This document shows, piece after piece, positions 1 through 7,172 of a stretch of DNA of 54,713 bases. The DNA is from Flavobacteriales bacterium. GTDB taxonomy: Bacteria; Bacteroidota; Bacteroidia; Flavobacteriales_F; PHOS-HE28. The stretch spans positions 1 to 54,713 of the forward strand of contig JADLBK010000213.1 of assembly GCA_020847755.1 (NCBI GenBank), read 5' to 3'. Position numbers and translations under genes: made by a program. Under the pieces are notes generated by a model. It had not been told where the DNA came from and ran no database searches. It saw only the letters and a program-made list of their open reading frames with translations. How positions within the stretch are numbered: the stretch's first letter is position 1; every line of letters begins with the position of its first letter.

Positions 1-114
1 AGGGCGTTTCCTTCAGTCAATGGAATATTTACAGTTCCGTTGTTTGATGTCTGAATTAAAAATCTGTATTTGTTGTCTGTCATTTGTTTTATATCTCGTC
101 TTTCTTAAAATTAC

Positions 115-201
115 GCCCAACGGTTCGCAGCTTGCCGCAGCGCCTTTTGTGCGTGGGATCTTTGGTGCGTTGGGAGGCGTTGCGGCAAGGTGCTGTTATG
201 G
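115..201 (+). repeat. attC-like recombination hairpin
   Basis: The site opens with GCCCAAC (115-121), which fits the integron R'' consensus RYYYAAC. It closes with GTTATGG (195-201), close to R' GTTRRRY but with T at one purine position. Between them, CTTGCCGCAGCGCC (131-144) pairs with GGCGTTGCGGCAAG (176-189) over 14 bp with one G-T wobble, leaving a 31-nt loop. The total span of 87 bp lies in the usual attC size range. The gene order hairpin then gene matches how a cassette would sit after an attC. The assignment is by structure only; classic attC L boxes and the extrahelical base were not verified. Confidence 0.5.
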
Positions 202-211
202 GTCGGCGGCG
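195..211 (+). repeat. left 17-bp inverted repeat of the cassette
   Basis: GTTATGGGTCGGCGGCG. Its reverse complement recurs at 2761-2777 with one mismatch (16 of 17 identical). The pair encloses the methyltransferase, endonuclease and small ORF. The first bases overlap the closing core of the attC-like hairpin. Confidence 0.7.
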
Positions 212-430
212 TCTTCCGCATTTGGTCCCGCCCATTGCTGCAAGATAGTGGCTTGCTGTCAGTGGACAAGAGGGACTCAGAACCCGGCCCGGCTGTTCGC
301 ATTTGGGGCTTTGAAGGTTAGGCGCAGTGGACACCATTGCGCTCAGGCACTTGTTGGCAACTCGGGGCGATCGTGAATAGCGGTCGAAGGTCGGTCGGTA
401 ACTTGCAACGCTCGACGAAGAGCAATAGAC

Positions 431-1639
431 ATGAACGTACTCGACTCTTTTGCAGGTGCCGGAGGCTTTAGCTTAGGCTTCTCTATGCATCCTGACTATC
501 ACATCGTTGGCGGCATTGAACTGGACGCATGGGCGGCAGAGACGTTTGAGGCAAACCACCCTGGTACCCGAACACTCGTTGGACCGATTGAGAGCTTCAG
601 CGATCGCAAGCTCAGGGCAGCCTTCACTGACCGACCGGACATTATCCTCGGCGGCCCCCCGTGTCAAGGATTCTCCATAGCCAACCGGAAAGCTGGTGAT
701 CCGAAAGACCCTCGGAATAGTCTCTTCCGTGAGTTTGTGCGCCTTGGTCGTGTCTTTGAGCCAGAGGTGATGGTCATGGAGAACGTGCCAAATCTTATCA
801 AGGCCCGGACCCATGGTGGGGAGTTGGTTATAGACATCATACGACGAGAACTTGAGGGTCTGGGCTACCATGTCTACCACACAATTCTGAGTGCAACCGA
901 CTACGGTGTGCCACAGATAAGAAAACGCCTATTTGTGATTGCCTCAGAGCGGCCACTTGACAACCCTTTCCCGACACCAACGCACTATGTAGAAGGCCAA
1001 CAGGCTGTAATAGGAGGAAGAGTGCTGCGCCGGTGTCCTACGCTATGGGATGCAATAAGTGACCTACCGGACATTGAGGCACGGGAAGGAGCGCCCGTCA
1101 TGGAGTACACTATGCCTCCAGCCAACGACTTCCAAAGGGCGATGCGTGATGGCTCGGCACATGTCTACAACCACACCTCAATGAAGCACTCAGCGCGTAT
1201 GGTAGAACGGTTTGCGTCAATGGCGTGGGGAGACTCAACAACCGATGTGCCTGCGCACTTGCGACCACAAAGGAGAAACGGTGGAGGCGAACTGTCGGAT
1301 AAGGCATACGACCAGAATAACAGGCGCATGTCGGCCAACAAGCCGTGCCACACGATCGCCGCTTCGTTCTACGCCAACTTTGTTCATCCGTACAAACACC
1401 GGAACTTCACGCCACGCGAAGGAGCAAGAATCCAAACCTTCCCGGATACCTTCGTCTTCAAGGGTTTGCCAACTGTTGTAAGTCACAAGCTGTTGCAGCG
1501 CGAAGGAAGGCATGACGAGAAGCATCTTTGTCAATACAACCAGATTGGCAACGCCGTGCCGCCATACTTGGCACGAGCAGTTGCGAGCAACCTTTCAGAG
1601 CAACTAATTGAGCAAGTCGCAGATGTACGTGCATGGTGA
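431..1639 (+). CDS. DNA (cytosine-5-)-methyltransferase
   Basis: It transfers a methyl group from S-adenosylmethionine to C5 of cytosine and protects host DNA from the endonuclease encoded next. All key C5-MTase motifs are present in order in 402 aa: motif I DSFAGAGGFSLGF (5-17), motif IV GGPPCQGFS with catalytic Cys78, motif VI ENVP (117-120), motif VIII QIRKRLFV (162-169) and motif X NQIGNAVPPYLARAV near 370-385. The region between about 200 and 360 should hold the target-recognition domain, and its target cannot be read from sequence. It overlaps the endonuclease start by 17 bp, so translation is probably coupled. Codon use is less GC-rich than in the neighbours. Family assignment is secure. 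Confidence 0.96.
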   Translation: MNVLDSFAGAGGFSLGFSMHPDYHIVGGIELDAWAAETFEANHPGTRTLVGPIESFSDRKLRAAFTDRPDIILGGPPCQGFSIANRKAGDPKDPRNSLFREFVRLGRVFEPEVMVMENVPNLIKARTHGGELVIDIIRRELEGLGYHVYHTILSATDYGVPQIRKRLFVIASERPLDNPFPTPTHYVEGQQAVIGGRVLRRCPTLWDAISDLPDIEAREGAPVMEYTMPPANDFQRAMRDGSAHVYNHTSMKHSARMVERFASMAWGDSTTDVPAHLRPQRRNGGGELSDKAYDQNNRRMSANKPCHTIAASFYANFVHPYKHRNFTPREGARIQTFPDTFVFKGLPTVVSHKLLQREGRHDEKHLCQYNQIGNAVPPYLARAVASNLSEQLIEQVADVRAW

Positions 1640-2492
1640 CAACATCTCTAAGAAGGAGACATCGGTTGACAAGTACCGCGACGAAGCCTCCAAGCGATAC
1701 TTGGCAGAAATACGGCTGAAGTATGATGCATGGAAGGCGGCAAACACAGCGCTACAAGGACCATCCAAGGACATACAGTCCGGAGATAGCGAGATCATCG
1801 CCGAGCGCGTTCGACTCTTCAATGACTACAAGGAGTTCATTGAACAGCAACACTACGCTGAACACTTTGACTCACGATCGAACCTCCATTCTTCCGTGTT
1901 GGAAGAGTTCATCTACTACCTGTTCAGTGATCTGGTGAAGTCCTTCTCGCCGAGCGCTCTTGTGGGTAAGGCCCAAGCGTTCAAGGACATTTTCTTTCAC
2001 GCATCCAACTACGCCGATATGGTGCGGAAGCCGAGCACCAAGATCGAGAAGAAAGACCATGACTTCGTGATCGGCATCAACGTTCATTCCAAGATGCACA
2101 CTTCAGGGCATTCGGAAGAGGAGGTCGATGTGTTTCAAATACCAGCCGTCGCCATCGAGTGCAAGACGTATTTGGATAAGACGATGCTTGAAGGCTCATC
2201 CACTTCAGCAGAGCAACTACGCCACAAAAGCCCCAACGCGATGTATATCGTCGTCGCCGAATGGTTGAAGTTGACAGAGAACGTGAACCTTTCAAAGTAC
2301 CGGGTGAACCAGATTTACGTGCTGCGCAAGCAGAAGAACACGGACCGGGAATACAGATACCTTGAAGGCTATCAGAAGAACCCCGTGTATCCCGAAGTTG
2401 TTGAGCACTTGTTCAACAGTGTTCGGCACCATCTAACTACGGACTGGGAAACAGGAACCGTGAACGGCCTTCAGCGCGGCTGGCTCCTTTAG
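1623..2492 (+). CDS. type II restriction endonuclease, Bpu10I-like
   Basis: A 289-aa partner of the upstream C5 methyltransferase, expected to cut unmethylated DNA. A PD-(D/E)xK-like core can be traced: KDHDFVIG with Asp147, then VAIECKTYLDKTM with Glu179 and Lys181. The ECKTYLDKTML stretch resembles, from memory, the Bpu10I family, in which a conserved lysine-rich block follows the catalytic ExK; this family name is tentative. Position directly after the methyltransferase with a short overlap is the usual type II layout. I chose ATG at 1623; an in-frame TTG at 1608 would add five residues. Bpu10I itself is a heterodimer cutting an asymmetric site, but only one subunit-like gene and one methyltransferase are visible here. 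Confidence 0.8.
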   Translation: MYVHGDNISKKETSVDKYRDEASKRYLAEIRLKYDAWKAANTALQGPSKDIQSGDSEIIAERVRLFNDYKEFIEQQHYAEHFDSRSNLHSSVLEEFIYYLFSDLVKSFSPSALVGKAQAFKDIFFHASNYADMVRKPSTKIEKKDHDFVIGINVHSKMHTSGHSEEEVDVFQIPAVAIECKTYLDKTMLEGSSTSAEQLRHKSPNAMYIVVAEWLKLTENVNLSKYRVNQIYVLRKQKNTDREYRYLEGYQKNPVYPEVVEHLFNSVRHHLTTDWETGTVNGLQRGWLL

Positions 2493-2500
2493 TTAGAGGA

Positions 2501-2617
2501 ATGAACTACATGCACCCACGCCACCGGATGTTACTCGACCTTCTCAAAGGACTGTGGTGGCTGGTGTCCGGGCAGTGGTGGCGCAACCGCCAACGCTGGC
2601 GCAAGACCTATGATTAG
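2501..2617 (+). CDS. small Trp- and Arg-rich ORF of unknown function
   Basis: A 38-codon frame starts 9 bases after the endonuclease stop, with an AGAGGA purine run just upstream of the ATG. The predicted peptide begins MNYMHPRHRMLLDLL, contains WWLV and WW pairs and has a basic tail (RNRQRWRK). Five tryptophans in 38 residues is unusual. It ends just before a terminator-like hairpin, so it would be the last gene of the restriction operon. It could be a small control or immunity peptide, a membrane-active peptide, or no gene at all. No family is recognised. Confidence 0.4.
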   Translation: MNYMHPRHRMLLDLLKGLWWLVSGQWWRNRQRWRKTYD

Positions 2618-2627
2618 TCAGTCCTTT

Positions 2628-2650
2628 CCGGCGGAGCCGGTTCTTTCTCT
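2628..2650 (+). terminator. rho-independent terminator-like hairpin
   Basis: CCGGC, a GGA loop and GCCGG (2628-2640) are followed by the T-rich run TTCTTTCTCT. It lies 10 bases after the small ORF, at the end of the restriction operon. The stem is only 5 bp, so strength is uncertain. Confidence 0.5.
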
Positions 2651-2760
2651 TCAGCCCTCCGAAGTTCTCGGGTGGCATTGGCTGCCGCCCTTTTCTGGGT
2701 TCTCAGCCGGGCCGGGTTCTGTTGTATTTTTCAGAGCGAGGGCTTTGTGTTGGGCGTATT

Positions 2761-2777
2761 CGCCGCTGACCCATAAC
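2761..2777 (-). repeat. right 17-bp inverted repeat of the cassette
   Basis: CGCCGCTGACCCATAAC, the inverted copy of 195-211 with one mismatch. Just inside it, GTTGGGCGTATT (2749-2760) mirrors the ACGCCCAAC that opens the hairpin at 113-121. Read on the minus strand, the order is GTTATGGGTC then GCCCAAC, i.e. two integron-type core boxes 29 bp apart and 98 bp beyond the recombinase stop codon. Confidence 0.65.
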
Positions 2778-2801
2778 TAGTTATTGACGCATTGCGTCAA
2801 T
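2773..2801. promoter_or_regulatory. two overlapping palindromes beside the recombinase 3' end
   Basis: ATAACTAGTTAT (2773-2784) is a perfect palindrome. It overlaps ATTGACGCATTGCGTCAAT (2783-2801), a perfect 9-bp inverted repeat around one central base. Such a pair could be recombinase or regulator binding sites. The role is inferred from symmetry and position only. Confidence 0.4.
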
Positions 2802-2874
2802 TTCTGGACTTTGGAGGAGCTGTCCTATTGCGTATATCCCACCGAACGGGAGGCTAAAGCGCAACTGGTAACCT

Positions 2875-4089
2875 CTACAGGTCCAGGTCATCGAGGGGGC
2901 TGCGGATCTTGCCAAGGGCCTTGGTGCTGACGTGGGTGTAGATCTCGGTGGTTTTACTTGAGCAGTGCCCTAACAGGGCCTGAATGTAGCGCAGGTCGGT
3001 CCCCTTCTCCAAGAGGTGGGTGGCGAAACTGTGCCGGAGGGTATGCACGGTGGCCGGCGTGGCGACACCGGCCTTCTCCCGAGCCCGATGGAAAATGACC
3101 TGGACACTGCGCGGAGAGTATGGGCCGCCATCGGGCCCCTCGAACAGATGGCGCTTCGGCTTGTAGGCGGCCAGATACTCCTCCAAGCTGGCCTGTGCCT
3201 TTCGGCTCAGCAGGGTGATGCGGTCCTTGTTGCCTTTGCCACCCCGAACGATCAACTGCCCGCGTTCCATGGCCAGGTCCTGCCGTTCGAGTCCGATAAG
3301 CTCACTAAGTCGCAGCCCGGCGGAGTAGATGAGCATGAGGATGCACCGGTGTTTCAGGTTGTCCACACTGCGCAAGAGCGAGACCACCTCTTCCTCGCTG
3401 AGCACGGAGGGCAGTTTCCGCTCCTTCCTCGGCCGCTCGATGAAGGTGACCCGCCGCGCATCGCCCACCACGTTCAAGTAGTAGTACCGGATGGCGTTCA
3501 CCGCCTGGTTCAGGGTGCTGTTGCTCACCTTGCGCACGGTGGCCAGGTGATGCTGGAAGGCCTCGATGTCCTCCGTGCGGATGTCGTTCGGGTGCTTCTG
3601 CGGGAAGTGCACGAAGAGTTGCTTCACGGCGCTCTGGTACACCAGGATGCTGCGTGGACTGTAGCGGGCGACCTCCAGTTTGCGCCGCATGGTGGCCAGC
3701 GCATCCGCTTGAACAGCGGACAGCACGGGCGCTGGGTTCGTTGGGCGTGCTGTGGCCGGTGCGGTGGCCGGGTGCTTCGCTCCGCCTTCCACATGGGCCT
3801 TTGGTGCGGGCGGTGTCGCCGATCGGGCGGGTGCGGCGGTTCCACTGTTCTTCCGCAAGCCGTTCATGTCCACCCAGGCCCTGCCCTTGAATGCCCCGAA
3901 AATGGCCTTGATGTGCTCCGGCGCGTTGGGCGTGTACCAGCAGCGGTGGGTCCTGCTCCACCGGGCGCCGGCGTGCTTGGCGGCGGCGATCAGTTCAGCG
4001 TCGTAGGGAAAGTGCAGCGCGATGCAGCGCCGGGCGTGGTGAACCAGGTGCTCCAGCTGCACTGCGCGATCGATGGCCTTTTCGTCCAT
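2875..4089 (-). CDS. tyrosine recombinase, integron integrase/XerCD-like
   Basis: A site-specific recombinase of 404 aa with the full catalytic set: Arg260 (SAGLRLSELIGL), Lys285 (GGKGNKDR), His349 and Arg352 (HTLRHSFATHLL), His375 (LLGHCSSKTTEIYTHV) and nucleophile Tyr384. A SAM-like core-binding domain spans about 125-215. The C-terminus KIRSPLDDLDL resembles integron integrases, but the extra patch that marks true IntI between the Lys and HxxR motifs is not seen. Residues 20-75 form an additional domain (ALHFPYDAELIAAAKHAG, RWSRTHRCWYTP), linked by an Ala/Pro-rich stretch. It has its own -7-like box TATCTTGC (4099-4106). It most likely acts on the nearby GTT-containing sites. Confidence 0.9.
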   Translation of the reverse strand: MDEKAIDRAVQLEHLVHHARRCIALHFPYDAELIAAAKHAGARWSRTHRCWYTPNAPEHIKAIFGAFKGRAWVDMNGLRKNSGTAAPARSATPPAPKAHVEGGAKHPATAPATARPTNPAPVLSAVQADALATMRRKLEVARYSPRSILVYQSAVKQLFVHFPQKHPNDIRTEDIEAFQHHLATVRKVSNSTLNQAVNAIRYYYLNVVGDARRVTFIERPRKERKLPSVLSEEEVVSLLRSVDNLKHRCILMLIYSAGLRLSELIGLERQDLAMERGQLIVRGGKGNKDRITLLSRKAQASLEEYLAAYKPKRHLFEGPDGGPYSPRSVQVIFHRAREKAGVATPATVHTLRHSFATHLLEKGTDLRYIQALLGHCSSKTTEIYTHVSTKALGKIRSPLDDLDL

Positions 4090-4182
4090 GGCGGAAAGGC
4101 AAGATAACGGCGCACGGGACTCCTCCGTGGTCGCGCCAGGGTGCGGAACGAAGCCGCCGGGCGGGTGTCCTTGCCCCGTGCC

Positions 4183-4566
4183 CTACCGCTTGCTGCGGTC
4201 CACCTCCTTCACCAGCTTGCCGCGCTCGTAGTGCAGTTCGCGGTAGATCTGGCCGTCGGGGCTGTAGTCGTAGTGGATGCCGTGCTCCAGGCCGTTCTCC
4301 CAGCTCTCCAGGTACTTCCTGGTGCCGCTCTCGTAGTAGTAGGTCCACTGGCCGTGCTCCACGCCCTTGAGGAAGTGGCCGGTGTATTCCAGCTGGCCGT
4401 TGGGGTAGTACACCTTCTCCATCACCTTCTCGGCCTCCTCGCCCTTGCCCTTCATGAAGATGACCACCTCGGGCTTGCCGTTGGGGTGGGTGGAGGCCAC
4501 GAACTTGTGGGTGCCACAGGCGGCCAGCAGGGTGGCCAGGAGGAGGAGGGGGAGTGCCCGCTTCAT
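4183..4566 (-). CDS. MORN/YwqK-repeat lipoprotein
   Basis: A 127-aa envelope lipoprotein. It has a lipoprotein signal ending in LLAAC (Cys17), then repeated YYPNGQLEYTGHF, GQWTYYYESG and HYDYSPDGQIYREL motifs. These match MORN-like repeats of the YwqK family, often annotated as antitoxin-like, though no toxin is nearby. It probably sits in the outer membrane facing the periplasm. It follows the TonB-dependent receptor by 44 bp on the same strand and may share its transcript. It ends in TAG. The precise function is unknown. Confidence 0.85.
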   Translation of the reverse strand: MKRALPLLLLATLLAACGTHKFVASTHPNGKPEVVIFMKGKGEEAEKVMEKVYYPNGQLEYTGHFLKGVEHGQWTYYYESGTRKYLESWENGLEHGIHYDYSPDGQIYRELHYERGKLVKEVDRSKR

Positions 4567-4610
4567 GCTCCGGCGAAAGTAGGGCACGGCGGCCGACCGC
4601 CGGTGGGCCG

Positions 4611-7130
4611 TCAGAACCAGGCGATGAGCTTCACGTTGAGGCGGCGCGGTGTGAGGTTGTCGGGGATGGCGTAGAAGCGGCCGCTCACGTCCTGCACCCA
4701 GGTGTAGTCGATGGTGTTGTTGATGTTGAGCAGGTTGAAGACCTCCACGCTCACCCACATGTCGTTGATGTGGCGCAGGAAGCCCTTCTTCTCCTGCCCG
4801 CGCGCGCCGAGCAGCTGCTTGCTGAAGCCGATGTCCACCCGGCGGTAGAGGCCCGTGCGCAGGGTGTCGCTGTAGCGGTCGTCGTTGGGCGGTCCGAAGG
4901 GCAGGCGGGTGCCGAAGACCAGGTTGAGGTGCACCTTGAAGGTGGGCCAGCGCGGCATCTCGTCCTGGAAGTAGAGGGCGAAGTTGACGCGCTGGTCGGT
5001 GGGCTTGGGGATGTAGCCCGGCTCGATGCGCGTGGAATCCACGGCCACCTGGTCGAAGGTGTAGCCCGGGCGGATGGTGTCGCCGGCGGCGTTGAAGCGC
5101 AGGTAGTGGAAGTCGTCCGTCAGGTCCTCCTGCACGGTCATCACGCTCACCCCGGCCCACGACTCGATGCCGGGGATGAGCTCGCCGTTGAGCTTCAGGT
5201 CGAGCCCCGCGGCGTAGGCCCGGGCGTTGTTGCGGCCGTAGTAGCGGATGCGCACGTTGTCCACCTCGTAGGGGATCACGTTGTCCATGTGCTTGTAGTA
5301 GGCCTCGGTGGTGAGCTTGAAGGGGCGCTGGAAGATGCGCAGCTCGCGCTCCCAGCCGAGCAGGAAGTGGATGCTGCGCTGGGCGCGGATGTCGGGGTTG
5401 AGCTGGCCATCGAAGCCGCGCAGTTCGCGGTAGAAGGGGGGCTGGTAGTAGAGGCCGGTGGCGAACCAGAAGCGGTGGCGGCGGTCCACGGTGTCGCCCT
5501 TGTGGGTCACGCGCGTCCATCCGGGGGCGAAGGTGGCGCGCAGGCGGGGGCTCACCACGGTCTCCTGGTTGTAGCTCCACCAGTTGGCGCGCAGGCCGGC
5601 GTTGAGGCCCCAGCTGCGGCCGGGGCGGGTCTCCCAGGTCCATGCGTTCTGCACGTAGGCGCTGGCGCGGTAGCTCTCCAGTTCGGCGCGGCTCTTGAGC
5701 ACGTAGCTCAGCTCCAGGTCCTCGCCGTCGCTCTGCGGGATGCTGTAGTCGGCCGAGTCCACCATGGTCCACTCGCTGAGGCGGTCGCTGATGGTCTCGC
5801 GGCGGCCGTCGACGCCCCATTGCAGGTAGCTCTTGCGCAGCTGCTTGTAGCCGCGGTGGGCCACAGTGACCACCTGGGCGCTGAGGTCGTTGCGGGCATG
5901 GTCCAGGTAGCCGCCCACGCCCAGGTTGCGCACCACCTCGCCGAACTGGTCGCTGCCCAGGTCGCGGTCGAGCTCATCGAGGAAGTACTGGCCCAGCACG
6001 TCGAAGGTCTCGGTCTCGCGCGTGTCGAAGGCGCTGACGGTGAACTTCAGCAGGGCGTCCTTGCCGGCCTTCCAGTTGAGGTTGAGGGCGCCGGACCAGG
6101 TGTCGAACTCGGTGCGCTCGCGGCCCTCGAAGAAGACGGTGAAGCGCAGGGCCTGGTTGAAGTTGCCGAACTCGGTCTGCCGGCTCTGGGGGATCAGGCG
6201 GTACTGGTTGCTGGAGTAGAGGCCCAGGAAGCCGAGCTCCACCTTGTCGCTGAGGTCGTAGGTCCAGTACGATTGCAGGTCGAGGTAGCGCGGGTCGTAT
6301 TCGCCGCGGGTGTCGAGGCTGCGCAGCAGGTAGGCGTTGGTGCGGTAGCGGAAGCCGGTGATCTGCCGCAGGCGTTTCTTCAGCATGGCGCTCTCCAGGT
6401 GGATGGCGCCGCCCTGCAGGCTGGCCATGGCCGACCCGGCGAAGCCCTTGGGGCGCTTGTAGGTGATGTCGAGCACGCTGCTGAGCTTGTCGCCGTAGCG
6501 GGCCTCGAAGCCGCCGGCGCTGAAGTGGATGCGCTCGATGAGGTCGGGGTTGGGGAAGCTGAGGCCCTCCTGCTGGCCGGCGCGCACCAGGAAGGGGCGG
6601 TACACCTCGATGCCGTTGACGTACACCAGGTTCTCGTCGAAGTTGCCGCCGCGCACGCTGTAGCCGGAGCTCAGCTCGTTGCGCATCACCACGCCGAGCT
6701 GGCCGCTGAGCAGGGCCTCCACGCCGCCCATGGGGCTGGGCATGAAGCGGGTGAGCTTGGCGTCGAGCACGGTGATGCCGGCGTCGCGCTCGCTGTCGCC
6801 GCTGCGCACGTCCACCTGCCCCAGGGTGTTCACGGGCAGCTCCACGTCCAGCCGCTGGCGCTCGCCGGCGCGCACGGTCACCCGGCGGTCCTGGGTGCTG
6901 CCGGCGAAGCTGAAGCGCAGCAGCAGCTCCACGCCGGCGGGCACCTTCAGTTCGTAGCGGCCGTCGTCGGCGGTGGTGGTGCCGCGGGCCATGCCGTCCA
7001 CGAACACGTTGACGAAGGGGGCCACGCGGCCGTCGGGGGTGCGCACGGTGCCGTACAGGGTGCCCTCCTGCTGAGCGAGGGCGGAGAGCATGGGGAGCAG
7101 GAACAGCGCGAGCAGGGCGGTGCGCAGCAT
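4611..7130 (-). CDS. TonB-dependent outer-membrane receptor with carboxypeptidase-regulatory-like domain
   Basis: An 839-aa outer-membrane receptor. The order is signal peptide (MLRTALLALFLLPMLSALAQ), a beta-sandwich carboxypeptidase-regulatory-like domain (about 22-105, GTLYGTVRTPDGRVAPFVNV), a plug domain (about 115-220) and a C-terminal 22-strand barrel ending in aromatic Phe (KLIAWF). Such receptors import ferric chelates, cobalamin, nickel chelates or glycans using TonB energy. No SusD gene is adjacent, so it is not a classic SusCD pair and the substrate cannot be told. I chose ATG at 7130 instead of TTG at 7139, because a TACTTTG box lies 6 nt before that ATG. Confidence 0.93.
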   Translation of the reverse strand: MLRTALLALFLLPMLSALAQQEGTLYGTVRTPDGRVAPFVNVFVDGMARGTTTADDGRYELKVPAGVELLLRFSFAGSTQDRRVTVRAGERQRLDVELPVNTLGQVDVRSGDSERDAGITVLDAKLTRFMPSPMGGVEALLSGQLGVVMRNELSSGYSVRGGNFDENLVYVNGIEVYRPFLVRAGQQEGLSFPNPDLIERIHFSAGGFEARYGDKLSSVLDITYKRPKGFAGSAMASLQGGAIHLESAMLKKRLRQITGFRYRTNAYLLRSLDTRGEYDPRYLDLQSYWTYDLSDKVELGFLGLYSSNQYRLIPQSRQTEFGNFNQALRFTVFFEGRERTEFDTWSGALNLNWKAGKDALLKFTVSAFDTRETETFDVLGQYFLDELDRDLGSDQFGEVVRNLGVGGYLDHARNDLSAQVVTVAHRGYKQLRKSYLQWGVDGRRETISDRLSEWTMVDSADYSIPQSDGEDLELSYVLKSRAELESYRASAYVQNAWTWETRPGRSWGLNAGLRANWWSYNQETVVSPRLRATFAPGWTRVTHKGDTVDRRHRFWFATGLYYQPPFYRELRGFDGQLNPDIRAQRSIHFLLGWERELRIFQRPFKLTTEAYYKHMDNVIPYEVDNVRIRYYGRNNARAYAAGLDLKLNGELIPGIESWAGVSVMTVQEDLTDDFHYLRFNAAGDTIRPGYTFDQVAVDSTRIEPGYIPKPTDQRVNFALYFQDEMPRWPTFKVHLNLVFGTRLPFGPPNDDRYSDTLRTGLYRRVDIGFSKQLLGARGQEKKGFLRHINDMWVSVEVFNLLNINNTIDYTWVQDVSGRFYAIPDNLTPRRLNVKLIAWF

Positions 7131-7172
7131 GGGCGGCAAAGTAACGGTGCCCGCTTCAGCTTGGTATGCGGC

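Larger units (their letters stand above)
1..430. other. non-coding leader of the restriction-modification cassette
   Basis: No convincing gene is seen here. The only long frame (20-376) lacks domain-like composition and overlaps the hairpin at 115-201. The first 110 bases are AT-rich; the rest is moderately GC-rich. The stretch holds an attC-like hairpin and, at 317-323, a second GTTAGGC box that fits the integron core consensus GTTRRRY. No good TAnnTTTG promoter box is visible just upstream of the methyltransferase start at 431. Confidence 0.6.
115..4106. mobile_element. putative recombinase-linked restriction-modification cassette
   Basis: Inferred unit: attC-like hairpin, C5 methyltransferase, Bpu10I-like endonuclease, small ORF, terminator, inverted repeat, palindromes and a tyrosine recombinase on the opposite strand. 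The restriction genes are visibly less GC-rich than the flanking chromosome, in keeping with horizontal transfer. Classical integrons have intI upstream of attI and divergent from the cassettes. Here the recombinase stop codon faces the inverted repeat, an arrangement closer to the reverse-oriented integrons reported in Treponema. The outer limits are uncertain, because the left edge may lie beyond the window. Confidence 0.45.

Noticed and set aside
20-376. 118-aa frame upstream of the methyltransferase
   Set aside because: It spans the attC-like hairpin, has no domain signature and lacks a promoter box; judged chance.
115-2777. Insertion sequence or DDE transposon reading of the inverted repeats
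   Set aside because: No DDE or HUH transposase is encoded, and no flanking target-site duplication was found; the recombinase is of the tyrosine type.
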